A stretch of DNA of 64,000 nt from Zeus faber (taxonomy: Eukaryota > Chordata > Actinopteri > Zeiformes > Zeidae). Each line of letters begins with the position of its first letter. Positions within the stretch are counted from its first letter, which is position 1. The translations under genes were made by a program, and so were the position numbers. The notes below the pieces were generated by a model. The model made no database searches. It saw only the letters and a list, made by a program, of their open reading frames with translations, and was not told where the DNA came from. Where the stretch lies: assembly GCA_960531495.1 (NCBI GenBank), contig OY482851.1, positions 13,108,319 to 13,172,318 of the forward strand, read 5' to 3'. Shown one piece after another: positions 1 through 10,871 of the stretch.

Positions 1-1580
1 TGCATTTCCGTCGGTCTTGAGTCATGACCAAAGTTGTATTTAAGATGTTTGTTTACCACATTTGACACAATTATTATGAATATATTTTAATATAGACTGT
101 TATTCTGCCACACAAGTCCACAAATTTTATCTGCCTTTCGTTGCCCTGCAGTCAAATTGAACCTGTTGATTGACGAGACATCAGCTATTGATCGCGACGT
201 AAGAATGGACGCCGCTGAGTTCTCAACGTTTTTAGCCCTGGCTGGTTGCCATCCATTCTTCATGAATGCTTTTTTTTTTTTTAGTTGTGTATTATGACTA
301 CATTTGCTGTTGGTTGATGTTGGCCAAATCTTTCATTTATTTTGCATACGTTCACACCAGTTATCGCTGGAGTCACAGCAGCCGATGGTGGACTCACTGA
401 AACGAGGCTTTTCTGTGTAGTTGCGCTCTCCCCAATGGGCTAGGAGCCGCGTGTCTCCTTATGAAGTGACGCTGTGACTGATTCCACAGCAAAGCTGCAC
501 CGCTCTGTTTCTTGTATGACCCAGAGCAGAGACATAACACGGAGAAGTTTACATGTGAGGGTTGACGCAAGCAATCTACTTTTGGAACCGCCCTTTGCCC
601 GTCTCACGTTCATAGTTCGGTTTCACACGTTTTTAAATAAGTTATTTAGTGAGCCCGGCGACCACACAACACTGGACTTTGGCGATGGCACTGGGTCCAT
701 TATTTCCAGCGTCAGATCTCTGAATTCGCTCCTGTTTGATTGTGGTTTTTGGACCCTTGAAAGGAGCATTGTCTCTGTTCTTATGGTGAACGAGGCCACA
801 GCGTTTTAACCTTGTCTATATTGGGTTGACAATGTATTGTAGTGGCCACCTCGGCAGCTTTCTGTAGATGTCGCAGATCTCACTTTTTTTTTATTTTACA
901 TTGTTTGGATCCACTGCTCAGTTCTGTTTGAGCCTTCCTTCACATAAGTGGTGTAGTTATGAATATCCCTTTTAAGAAAAGAAAGGACATGAATTACATG
1001 AGAAATTAGTGTATAGTTAATGTTTTTTTATGTGTATTTATCAAAATAAATGATCTTTGTACTTAAATTGTTGTTTCAAATATTATCATTCCGAATGACT
1101 TGTTCATAACCCAAACTGATATTTTAAGGTTAAAACATTTTCAAATCCGCTTTTTTTATACTGTATGTAATTACCTTCTGTTCAAGGTGGTGCTATTGAT
1201 CAAATGGCTGAATAGAACTAGTGTGCAGAGTCTGTGGACGGCTGGATGAGGCTAAAAATCTACACGCAACACCTTCCTGCTCCTAACCATTTGAAGTGTG
1301 CTCCCTAGCCTTGCTGCTTTCAGCCAGCCATTCCTAAACCTCTGTCCGGGAAAGTTGTAGATGAAATATTTTGGCACGCCAGTTCATCGTACTGTTCGGA
1401 GGACCTTTTCTCCCCGGAATGTGAGAAGCCACTGAACCCAACGTCCGTGATAGAATTTTCCCACGTTTGAGGTTCACGGTTGCAGTAGTTGAAACAAAGC
1501 TGATTTGCAGATTGGTGCCATCATTAACTGCATAGTGAACTACCAGTGAATTAAAGGTTGGATTCTTGAGTGTTTTATAA
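1..1580. other. AT-rich non-coding stretch, no gene seen
   Basis: This is unique-looking AT-rich DNA with no recognisable coding exon, RNA gene or transposon. The frame open at 474-809 on the plus strand has no familiar motif and no exon-like borders. The stretch ends at a 19-nt T run (1581-1599) followed by TATATA, which could be the degraded poly(A) tail of a minus-strand retroposon, but no body was recognised. Confidence 0.5.
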
Positions 1581-1599
1581 TTTTTTTTTTTTTTTTTTT

Positions 1600-4520
1600 A
1601 TATATACTTGGGCAACATCACACCAGATGTCTCCGCTTGTTTGGTTTCTTATCTTGGAGTAGGGGAGGCTTATTCATTACATGTTAGAAAGGCCCACAGT
1701 GCTAGAGGGCGAGTGGCACATGATAACACAGGTCTGCTGACGTGAGAGTAGCAAGCCTCTCCTTGACCGGCACTCAACTTTCAACTCTTCAGTTGAAAAA
1801 TATCTGCGTGTCACATTTATGGAATAAACAGGGTGAACTTTTCAGGCCGTGCACAAAGCAACAGCGCATTATCTAGCCAGTAAATACACAATCGGCTCTA
1901 TTGTGGTCGAGGTGCGAAAATGAGATCAGGCAGCAGGGCCATGAGATCCTTTGACCCCTGATGACCTCCTGCCCTGGAGCGCCTACCCTGACTTCCACTG
2001 GAAAGAGACGGCGCGAGTTAAGTAGGTCATCTTCAGTCAAAGCCTCCAGTATTTTTAAGCCTACGTCACAAATGTGAGGTCGGTAGCCAATGCTTTCTAT
2101 TGTCCTTGCGCTTATGACCACCGCCGGTAAGAACAGTTATTCTCCAAGTCCAAAAAAAGGAAATTCTAGGATCCCTTCGAAAGGCTGAATTTCTTTCACA
2201 ATTTGCCATATAGAGGAAGAGATAGTGGTGAATGTTTGTTTTTATTTACAAACCTTATTTTCCTGACCGAAACACGGGTTACTGGTGGGGTATGTAGAGG
2301 ACGAGGCAAACCGAAGTGATGACGGGAAAATCACACAAATTTTTCAACCAACCCTCTATCCTTCACATTATTTGCAGAAAATGACTTCCTGAATGTTCCT
2401 TGTTGCAACAACTTTAGGCAAACAGTGCAGCGGATTTTTTTCCCAGCCATGTGTTAAATGTACGTTCCCAGTAAATTCAGTCTTTCTTCAATAGAACCGA
2501 TAATGGACGAAGTGCACATTTCTGAGCATTTCAGTGTTTGCCCCAATCATCCCTCGCCCCCACCCGCCCTCCTACTCACCCGGAAATGGTCAGGCCATCT
2601 ATTTTAATCCGTTTGGCTTTGGATCTCACAGTTAGAGGTGAAGGTCATCTCTGATCTTGTATTTATTTCCACAATGGAAATATATTGACCCATAAAGCAA
2701 AAGTAATTGTTTCTTCAGGGGGTCCGGCTGCGCCGCGCGGCCATGTCCAGTACAGCGTAGGATCGAGGCGAAAGCAGAGCATGGAACAGGAACGGTCCCC
2801 TTAGGACATCGTGATGTGTAACCACAGCACTTGAAATGAGCATATAGAGCGACTATAAAGATAAACGCTGGATGTTCACTAAGGAAACTATGTGCACATA
2901 ATTAACGGGACAATTCATTACGTATGTTTCTATCCGCATGTATATTTGTTACGGTCTGTTTGATCGCAAACCAATAACAGGAATTACCATGGTACACATC
3001 ACAGATATAAATGAGACACTTTTCAGCTGAATATAAAAAACCCGGATCCTGCGCATTGGGGAAAAAAAATTAGATTTGGTTGTGTTGAGGTTGTGTTTTT
3101 AGGTGTTAATGCAAAACTGATTTGATTATTAGATCATTAATTAGACAGTAACTAGATGCAAGTAATCAGCACAGTCATATTTTGCTTCTTGAAGATAACG
3201 ATTGCTCTCAGTTCATTATATTTATCACAATGCTTGGCATCAAGGGACCAAAGCGGAGGGTTAGAAGATGTGGCGGGAAAGTCACGTTCACTGAGGGAGG
3301 TGCAATCACGAGGAGACACGGAGAGCCGGGTGGCTATTTCCTCCCGGCGGAGGCTGTCATTTGGCTGAGCCGGATCACGCAGCAGCCGGGCAGTGCACCC
3401 CGCCACGTGGCGGCGGCAGCGGCGGAGTATGGCGTGACGTTTCCTCGTCGCACACCCACCCCCCCGATCGATCTGCCATAACGGTCAAAGTTTGTCGGTA
3501 TAGAGGCTCGCATCCCAGTGCGGCATGTCTCTGCCGGGAGAGAGAGTGGGGAGTGTGGAGTCCCAAAAAACAATGACATTCTCTGCGTCACTTTGACACA
3601 TGATGTTCATTCGGCCAGGTCTCAAGATGTCTCATCCTGTCATAAGTATTGTATAACTATTTTGTCTAAAATCATCTTTTAGAAGGTCAGTTTCTTTTCT
3701 CTGTTGTATGCCTTGTTCCAATCGATCGATTTAATTTATTTATTTTTTCTGTTGAGGCAGCGGGGATATTTTTTAATGGCGGGAAAAGGCGGACCCCGCC
3801 ACCAACGATGGAAACGTCGCGCAGAGGAGCGCACGCCTGACGCAAATACATTGAACGCCTGTTTTCCTACTGGGCGCCAGCGAAATGAATTTGGGTTACT
3901 GAGTGCCGTATGCACGTGCTCATGTGTCGTTCGTAGCCTCGAAACGCGAATCGATAAGACAGAATACCCTTCACTGTTGTCAGCACAAACACTTACTTTT
4001 TCTCAGTTAACCGCCTAAAACGAGAGAGAATCGGGCTCTCCTCCCGACTTGGACCCCAACGGTACGTACTTCATCGGGGCATCCGGCCAAGGCGGTACGC
4101 CATCCCTCCAAAAACCCGTCCAGACTCCTCGATCGCCGTCTCCCAATATGGCTTTCCACAAAGCTCTGTGCTGCGTGGATTCAGCCTGTGGTGTTTCAGC
4201 CGTGGACCGTGGCTGCGAGCTGTCATGTCTGCTTATGTACGAGGCAGCACAGAACGGCTATTTATGTACCCTGCTCCATGCCCCCCCCCCACACACCCCC
4301 ACCCCCCTCTCTATTCAAGGAATCCTTGTTTTCAAACTCAGAGTCATCAAGGCTGAAGAGAGACAAAATTTGGACCGTTTCCATGGAGACCGAACCTTGA
4401 CGTGATCGGGTACGAGTGGCACAAAGCGTATGCGCTTTGCATAGTATTACCATAACCCCTTCCACCCCCGTGAGTTTGACGTGCCCCCGGGGTCACCGCA
4501 GTATAGTAGCGCTGGCTGGA
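1600..4520. other. Non-coding stretch with a GC-rich patch, no gene seen
   Basis: No exon was recognised. The section from about 3330 to 3480 is locally GC- and CpG-rich and opens frames on both strands, none with known motifs. A short C-rich and CA-rich run sits near 4280-4310. The rest is mixed unique sequence. Confidence 0.45.
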
Positions 4521-4659
4521 TCCCTCCCTCCCTCCCTGCCTCCCTCCCTCCCTCCCTCCCTCCCTCCCTGCCTCCACCCCCTGCCCGCCTGGATGCCTCC
4601 CTGCCAGGCTTCATCTTAAAGGACACCCCTTCCCGCCCGCCCGCCCGCCCGCCCGCCCG
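4521..4659. repeat. (CCCT)n and (CCCG)n tetranucleotide tracts
   Basis: A CCCT array runs from 4521 to about 4575 with two CCTG interruptions. A short (CCCG)n array follows at 4631-4659. The polypyrimidine strand explains the Gly/Arg/Glu-rich and Pro/Ser-rich spurious frames on both strands. Confidence 0.95.
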
Positions 4660-6164
4660 TCCTGTGTAGCTTTGACTCCGACCGGCCGTTGCCTCCTCTC
4701 CTCCCGGATGTTGTTTAGTATAAATGCTCGGCCCCGGCAGCGAGCCCGACCTGTCGGCCCGGGCGGCTGGGCGTGTTTGTTGTGTCAACTGGGCAGGTTT
4801 CGCTCCGCAGGAGCGCAAGACAGGAAAAGGAAAATACGCATCATTTTTCAAGGGCACCTCAAATCCGATGCTGACGGTGCCGATAAGGCGCCGATGGATC
4901 CGGATCTGATGGAATACGGGTTATGGGGAGCGGTCACATCCAGACATCATCTCTATTATCTATTGTGAGAAAAATGACTGCTGCTACCGCCCCCAGCCCT
5001 CCAAGTCAATATTTGGAATGGAGAAGAGGTGGATTACCTCAGGTGTCATTTGTTTTTGGAGAGAGAGTCTCTCCACTCACAGTCATCAAAATACTACCTC
5101 CAAAGCTTATGTGTGTTCTTAGCAATCCTCAAAGGTAACGTCACCATTTAAACCCGTTGTAGTATTTCTTTAGTATATATAGTAGAGTGAGGCCCGAACA
5201 TTGAGCATTGACATTTGAGGGGGAATCAACCCGTCGGAGTAGATGTTATAAATAAAGCACGGATACTATGTTCCCGGTTATTGGTCTGGACGGTAGCCAT
5301 GCGCTGAACAAGCTCCGGGCCCGGCAGCGCGGGATGGCAGGTAAAGTGGCTCCGCCGGCAGAAGAAGTAAACTCCTTTGATTTGAGATCACCGTGACGTC
5401 CAACACAGAGAACGTCCGGTGGGCTCCACTGCCGCGGATTGTCGACCGACCTCGTTCTTTTTATATGAATATCATATCACATCGAGAAGTAACCATTAAG
5501 GGTGGTTTGGGCGCTATTACGGTCACCCCAACGATTTGGCAGACGAAGTCTTGTCGGAAGGAAATTCTATTTCCGACCCGTGCGAGCCTCTCGACCTGAC
5601 ACGGAAAAGAAGGCGCACGAGTCTGCGTCCCAGCAGCCAATTTGGGATAATTCCATCTCTCCAGTCGTCGTGGTCCGATGCGGCTGAAAGGTGCAGCATA
5701 GTCGCACGGTATCTGGGATGCCCGGGGAAGGTTTGCGTATCCAAATTAAGTTTGGATACGCAGTGGTACTGTATGCGCGGACTATGGATGCGCGGCCCAC
5801 AGGCAATAACAGAAATACATCCGTTCTCCGTGATGGTTGCAAGGCAAGAAATAAAAAGTAAAGAGTAAACATTAATATCGCCTTCCTCTGTGTCATAAGG
5901 AAGCTTTTTTTTTATTGGTGCTGTAAACCTGTCAAATGGATGTTCGGCAGATTCCACAGCAGAATACTGTCCTCCTCTTCTATCTCCTGTAGATTACCTT
6001 TTTTTATATGGGGATATTTCCACAGCTGGTCCACTCTGATATTCCTACACTGTAAACAGTGTGTTTACTTAACATTAGGTCACTTTTTTATGTTTCCTCT
6101 CTCACTAACACCCTGCTACACACAGTATGCGTGCAGTTGATTGTTAATTTGTAGGGTTATTGGG
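4660..6164. other. Non-coding stretch with a perfect 12-bp palindrome
   Basis: No gene was recognised; frames at 5523-5957 on both strands have no family signature. A perfect inverted repeat with 12-bp arms and a 5-nt loop (core arm GCGTATCCAAA) lies at 5734-5762. The region around 4700-4900 is GC-rich. Confidence 0.5.
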
Positions 6165-6343
6165 TTATTATTATTATTATCATTATTATTATAATTATTA
6201 TTATTGACATTATTATCTGACATATCTATCTGTCTGTCTGCCTGTCCGTCTGTCTGTCTGCCTGTCTGTCTGCCTGCCTGTCTGTCTGTCTGTCTGTCTG
6301 CCTGTCTGTCTGTCTATCCGTCTCTCTGCCTGTCTGCCTGTCA
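6165..6343. repeat. (TTA)n plus (TCTG)n compound microsatellite
   Basis: An imperfect TTA array (6165-6216) passes directly into a TCTG/CCTG tetranucleotide array (about 6224-6343). The Cys/Leu/Ser repeat frame over it is an artefact of the repeat. Confidence 0.95.
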
Positions 6344-6364
6344 CAGCCATGGGACCGTTCAGTG

Positions 6365-6510
6365 GGATTCGGGGGCGGGGCTTGGAGCCAGAGAGGCTTC
6401 TGATTGGCCAGACTTTTGGAGCCTCTGCTCTGTGATTGGCTGCGCGGCTGGAGGCTGGCTGCGAGCAGAGTCCCAGCCTCGTCCGGGGCGGCCGATGGAG
6501 ATCAGATCAG
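6365..6510. promoter_or_regulatory. Promoter-like patch: GC box plus two inverted CCAAT boxes
   Basis: A GC box (GGGGGCGGGGC, starting about 6371) is followed by two inverted CCAAT motifs (TGATTGG at 6401-6407 and again at 6433-6439), 32 bp or about three helical turns apart. The DNA between and after them is GC-rich. This arrangement is typical of NF-Y/Sp1 promoters. No TATA box or transcript is evident and no downstream exon was recognised, so the call rests on motif arrangement alone. Confidence 0.35.
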
Positions 6511-6687
6511 GTCAGAGCTGAGGCGATATGATATACCGCAGTGACATTTATTTTCTGTTCGTAGAGTATGCACACCAACGGCACCGAGAACACTGGATAA
6601 TGTTTCCCTATTGATCACCCTACAAAGTGAAATCACTCGGTGCTTAATTTATTATACATGAGTTCGATATTACACTACCGGTGGGCT

Positions 6688-6845
6688 TTTTATTTATTTA
6701 TTTATTTATTTATTTATCTATCTATCGTTCTATCTATCTATCTATCTATATATCTATTTATTTATTCATTTATTTATATATTTATACATTTATTCATTCA
6801 TTCATTTATTTTGTTTATTTTATTCATTATATTTATTTTATTTTA
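6688..6845. repeat. (TTTA)n/(TATC)n tetranucleotide array
   Basis: A compound array of TTTA, TATC and CATT units. It produces Tyr/Ile/Phe/Leu-rich false frames that superficially look like membrane proteins. Confidence 0.95.
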
Positions 6846-8741
6846 TTTCAGAGGAGATTAGAAAAAAAAATTAATTTGTACAAAGAAGAATGAAGGCACT
6901 GCCCGTTATTTATCCATCAACAGATTTTATTATACAGATAATTATGCTGGGATGACATTTTCGTATTTTTTTTGTATTTTATTATCCGTCTCCTTGATTG
7001 GGTCAGCGAGAGATGAGACGGCATTAAGAGTTTTCGAGAATTACAATAATTACAGTTTATTTTCATATTCCAATTCCTTGTAAGCCAAAACTTAATAACT
7101 TAACTTAACAAGCTTAATTTTCACATTTAATATGAAAATTAAGCCCATCTTACTGGTCAAAGATTTCTCTGCTTGTTCGGTATATTGAAGGCCTCCCTAA
7201 TTCATTTTTAATATCCTTTCCTTGTTTCCATTTGCCCTCCTTATCCCCCTCCTCTGTCTCCACGGACTCTCGATCTGCTCTCCAATCAACCTCTCCTTCA
7301 ACAGGTAAGTGCACCTCCCTCCAGTTATTCCTCCCCAAATGTTTTTGTTCGACGTTGGACCCACCTGGAAACCAAACCGTTGTTTGTTCCTGTTAACCGC
7401 TCCAAAAAAAGCCAATTAGCCTCCATGAACTGCCTGAATCGTAGTTCTAGCCAGTGCTTAAGCCTTTCATTTGATTTCTTATTCTGAAATGAAAATAGGA
7501 AACGAAAAATAAGACAATTTTTTATTCTGATTTCGTCGTCCATTAATTATTGTCCTCGAAAGAGAAAATTGTCCCTGAGGGTTAGGCAACACAAGTAATC
7601 CAGTATCCAGAAATCCAAAATGCGATAAACAAGTGATTTTTACATAATTCTTGTTATCAAGAAGGCCTCTCTCGAGCCCTTAAAAAAAAAAACATTTTTA
7701 GAAATGCTTAATAAAAACCTTGCAGATGCAGGAATCTCGCGGGATCTTTTTACTCAATATAAAAATGAGAAATTGAGAATAGAAAAGCAAAAATATAAAC
7801 TCTATTTTGAGTGGGTGTATGCTTTCGTAAAAGTTTCTGAAATTGAACGACACGGGTGCACTTTTAAAACGGGTCCTGAAAGCAGTTCTCATTCATCATC
7901 ACAGTCTTTGATTTCAAAACAAGAAAGCAAGTGAACGCAAGCCACGCCGACCCTAAGACGTGTTCCATTCAGTGGGACGTCGCCGCCCCAAAGCCATTAC
8001 TCTTCACCAGATTCAGAATTGTATTCACCATTTCGCTGTTGCCTTCTAATTACGGTGTTTCCCCGCGGTAATGACGGCCTATTAACCTGATTAGGCAGAG
8101 TTGATTCATAACTGCATCCCTGGACTTGGGACTTGTTGTCATCTCCAGCTCCTGGATGACTGGATATCATGCTTTCTTTGGACGTATCCGTTGGATTGAG
8201 CCTTTGTTGCTCTGTAAGTTGACGAGGCGAGGTTGCTTGTTTATTGTTAATGCGTCGTACTCCCTTTCAAGTTCATTTTCAAGCTCAAGAGATTATTTGT
8301 CACACACATACACATACGGTCAAACATATATGCAGTGAAATGTCATGACACCCGGTGATTTCCATCGTGGCTTTCCATCGTTCCAATCTGTCCCCGGTCG
8401 TAGGCCCATTTAATCTCCCGGCTCATTCGGGGCCGCGCTCGTTTAACTTGTAGGAGTGGAGTGCCGCCGCTGCACCTCTCTGTCTGCGTCCAATCAGTGA
8501 AACGGTTAAAAAAAAACCCGCAATTTTCCTACGTTAAGAATAATATGTTCAACCGGCGAGGGCCGGTAAACTTTCTCTGGGAATAATCACCCGGCGCTTA
8601 ACGGCCTCTGGAGGAGCCGCTCCAAATCAGCGGCGTTGGTGATTTTTTTTTTGTCTTTCCGGGCTGTGCGGTTAAATTAGAAATCGCAAGATAGTACTAC
8701 AGTATATTACAGACATCCACATGCATGGTCACAAACGGTAT

Positions 8742-8743
<2 letters not shown>
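6846..8743. other. Non-coding stretch with a small hairpin
   Basis: No exon was recognised. A perfect 12-bp inverted repeat with a 9-nt loop lies at 7112-7144 (arm GCTTAATTTTCA). The frame at 7704-7934 resembles nothing known. The 8400-8640 part is GC-richer and otherwise featureless. Confidence 0.45.
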
Positions 8744-8822
<79 letters not shown>

Positions 8823-8930
8823 CATGCGCCGCGTCTAGCAATCCTCAAGGCATCGCGTTTACTACCACAGAGTCTTGGCTATTTTGGGAGTCTTTCTCTA
8901 CCCCTCCTGCCTGCCATCCCACTTTCCTGC

Positions 8931-8987
<57 letters not shown>
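8744..8987. repeat. (CA)n and (CT)n microsatellites
   Basis: A CA array with few interruptions occupies 8744-8824 and a CT array occupies about 8938-8987. They are separated by about 110 bp of unique pyrimidine-rich sequence. Confidence 0.97.
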
Positions 8988-8989
<2 letters not shown>

Positions 8990-9888
8990 TTCTCTCCTCC
9001 TGATCCCTCCAGCCCTCCTCCTCATCCCCTTGGTCATTTGTATTCATACACTTTCATTTACTGTCACTCTGCCTCAGTTTAAGCAGCTCTCCTCTCCTCG
9101 GTCGCTTGGCAAGCCGCTCCCCTCCCCTTCCCTCCCTCTCTCCTCGTCCATTCCTCTATCCGTCCATCCCTCTGATACTCCCTCCGCCCCCCCTTATTTG
9201 CTGCCATGATGGCAGGCTGAGTAAGTGCCGGAATGACATGCAATAAATACCGGCTGAAGCCGTACTGTGAAATAAATGTGACTGAATCACCGAAACGTTG
9301 CACAGCGACGGGCAGCGACTGGGAGAGTGTCCCCGTTTGGTTCGATAAGGACATTGAGTAAAATATCTTTTTGGTTTCTATTTGCTTTATTTAGAGGAAA
9401 GGCTCCCTCTCCAATGTCTCCATTGTACATTGTTTTTAAATTATTTTTATTTTTGTAAAAAAAATAAAATAAAAAATAAAAAAAATGATTGGGGCTATTT
9501 CAGATTTTAGAGGGCTATTCATAAAACATTCCGCACATGATCATGTTTTGATTCGGAGTGTACACGGAGAGGAGGGGCTGTTCACAGACAGATCTGTTAT
9601 CAATTTGTGTGTGAGGGAGAGAAAGAGAGAGAGACAAGGAGGGGCTGAGCGAATCGATACTGTACAGCTGTACAATGCAAGATTTTGCCCATTTGAAATG
9701 GCAAGACGATTAAAAATGATTTTTGATCGGTTGCTAGTATCAGAATAATTGATGGTGGTGGATTTGAAATCACTGAGAAAGGGAAACTGATCTCATCACC
9801 TCTAAAAGGAAACTAAAAACTGTCTGACTAATAACCTAGATCCATCACCTCGGCATAGTCTCAAGAGGGCAGTGTAATTTTTAGACTC

Positions 9889-9891
<3 letters not shown>
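8988..9891. other. Pyrimidine-rich then AT-rich stretch, no gene seen
   Basis: The first 200 bp is CT-rich with CCTCC runs. After about 9370 the DNA is AT-rich with an A-rich tract at 9455-9485. No coding, RNA or transposon signature was recognised. Confidence 0.45.

Positions 9892-9941
<50 letters not shown>
9892..9941. repeat. (TG)n microsatellite
   Basis: An uninterrupted TG array of about 25 units just left of the Tc1-like element. Confidence 0.97.
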
Positions 9942-9942
<1 letters not shown>

Positions 9943-9988
9943 CCACCCCCCACATGCATCGGTTTGTTTGTGTGAGTGTGTTTCTGTA

Positions 9989-10871
9989 CACACCGATCAG
10001 CCACGACATTAAAGCTACTGACAGGAGGTGTAAATAACATTGATCATCTCGTTCCAACGGCACCTGTCAAGGGGTGTGATATACAGTATTAGGCAGCAAG
10101 TCAACAGTCAGTTCTTGAAGTTGATGTGTTGGAAGCAGGAAAAATGGGCAAGCGTAAGGATCTGAGCCACTTTAAATAGGGCCAAATTGTGACGGCTAGA
10201 CGACTGGGTCAGAGCATCTCCAAAACGACAGGTCTTGTGGGCTGTTCCCGGTATGCAGTGGAAGGAAGGACAACCGGTGATCCAGGGTCATGGGCGTCCA
10301 TGGGCTCATTGATAATCATGGGGAGTGAAATCTAGCCCGTCTGGTCTGATCCCACAGAAGAGCTACTGCAGCACAAATTACTGAAAAAGTTAATGCTGCT
10401 ATGATAGAAAGGTGTCAGAACACACAGTGCATCACAGCTTGCTGCGTATGGGGCTGTGTAGACACAGACCGGTCAGAGTGTCCATGCTGACCCCTGTCCA
10501 CCACCGAAAGCACCTACAATGAACACGTGAGCGTCACAACTGGACCATGGAGCAACGGAAGAAGGTGCCTGGTCTGATGAATCACATCTTCTTCTACATC
10601 GTGTGGATGGGCGGGGTTAGTGTCCGATCCCATTAAGCATCAGTGGGATGTGCTGGAACAATAAGACCGATCCATGGGGGCCCCACCTCACAACTTCCAG
10701 GACTTAAAGGATCTGCTGCTCACGTCTTGGTGCCAGACACCACAGGACACCTTCAGAGGTCTGGTGGAGTCCAGGCCTCCACGGGTCAGAACTGTTTTGG
10801 CGGCGCGAGGGGGAGCTACACAATATTAGTGGTTATTAGTGGTGGTTTTAATGTTGTGGCTGACCGGTGTA
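9989..10871 (+). mobile_element. Tc1/mariner-like DNA transposon, internally deleted and dead
   Basis: The ends are inverted copies of one terminal sequence: CACCGATCAGCCAC near 9991 and, inverted, GTGGCTGACCGGTG ending near 10869. The target TA is kept on the right side only. A start codon at 10145 opens a Tc1-type transposase beginning MGKRKDLS, with a helix-turn-helix segment (SISKTTGLVG). The first catalytic Asp region is degraded (about 10570-10600). Only about 880 bp remain, against 1.3-1.6 kb for intact fish Tc1-like elements, and the second catalytic Asp region is missing. The sequence jumps directly to the region encoding the PIEHLWD-type motif with the last catalytic residue (about 10625-10660), which itself is damaged by a stop and a frameshift. 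It cannot encode an active transposase. Two further copies of the family lie at 34.7 and 41.0 kb. Confidence 0.9.

Noticed and set aside
5536..5868. 110-codon frame beginning MADEVLSEG
   Set aside because: The apparent start is TTG, the opposite strand is also open, and the frame contains a palindrome but no protein motif.
6640..6893. Tyr/Ile/Phe-rich frames resembling membrane proteins
   Set aside because: They are translations of the TTTA/TATC tetranucleotide array.
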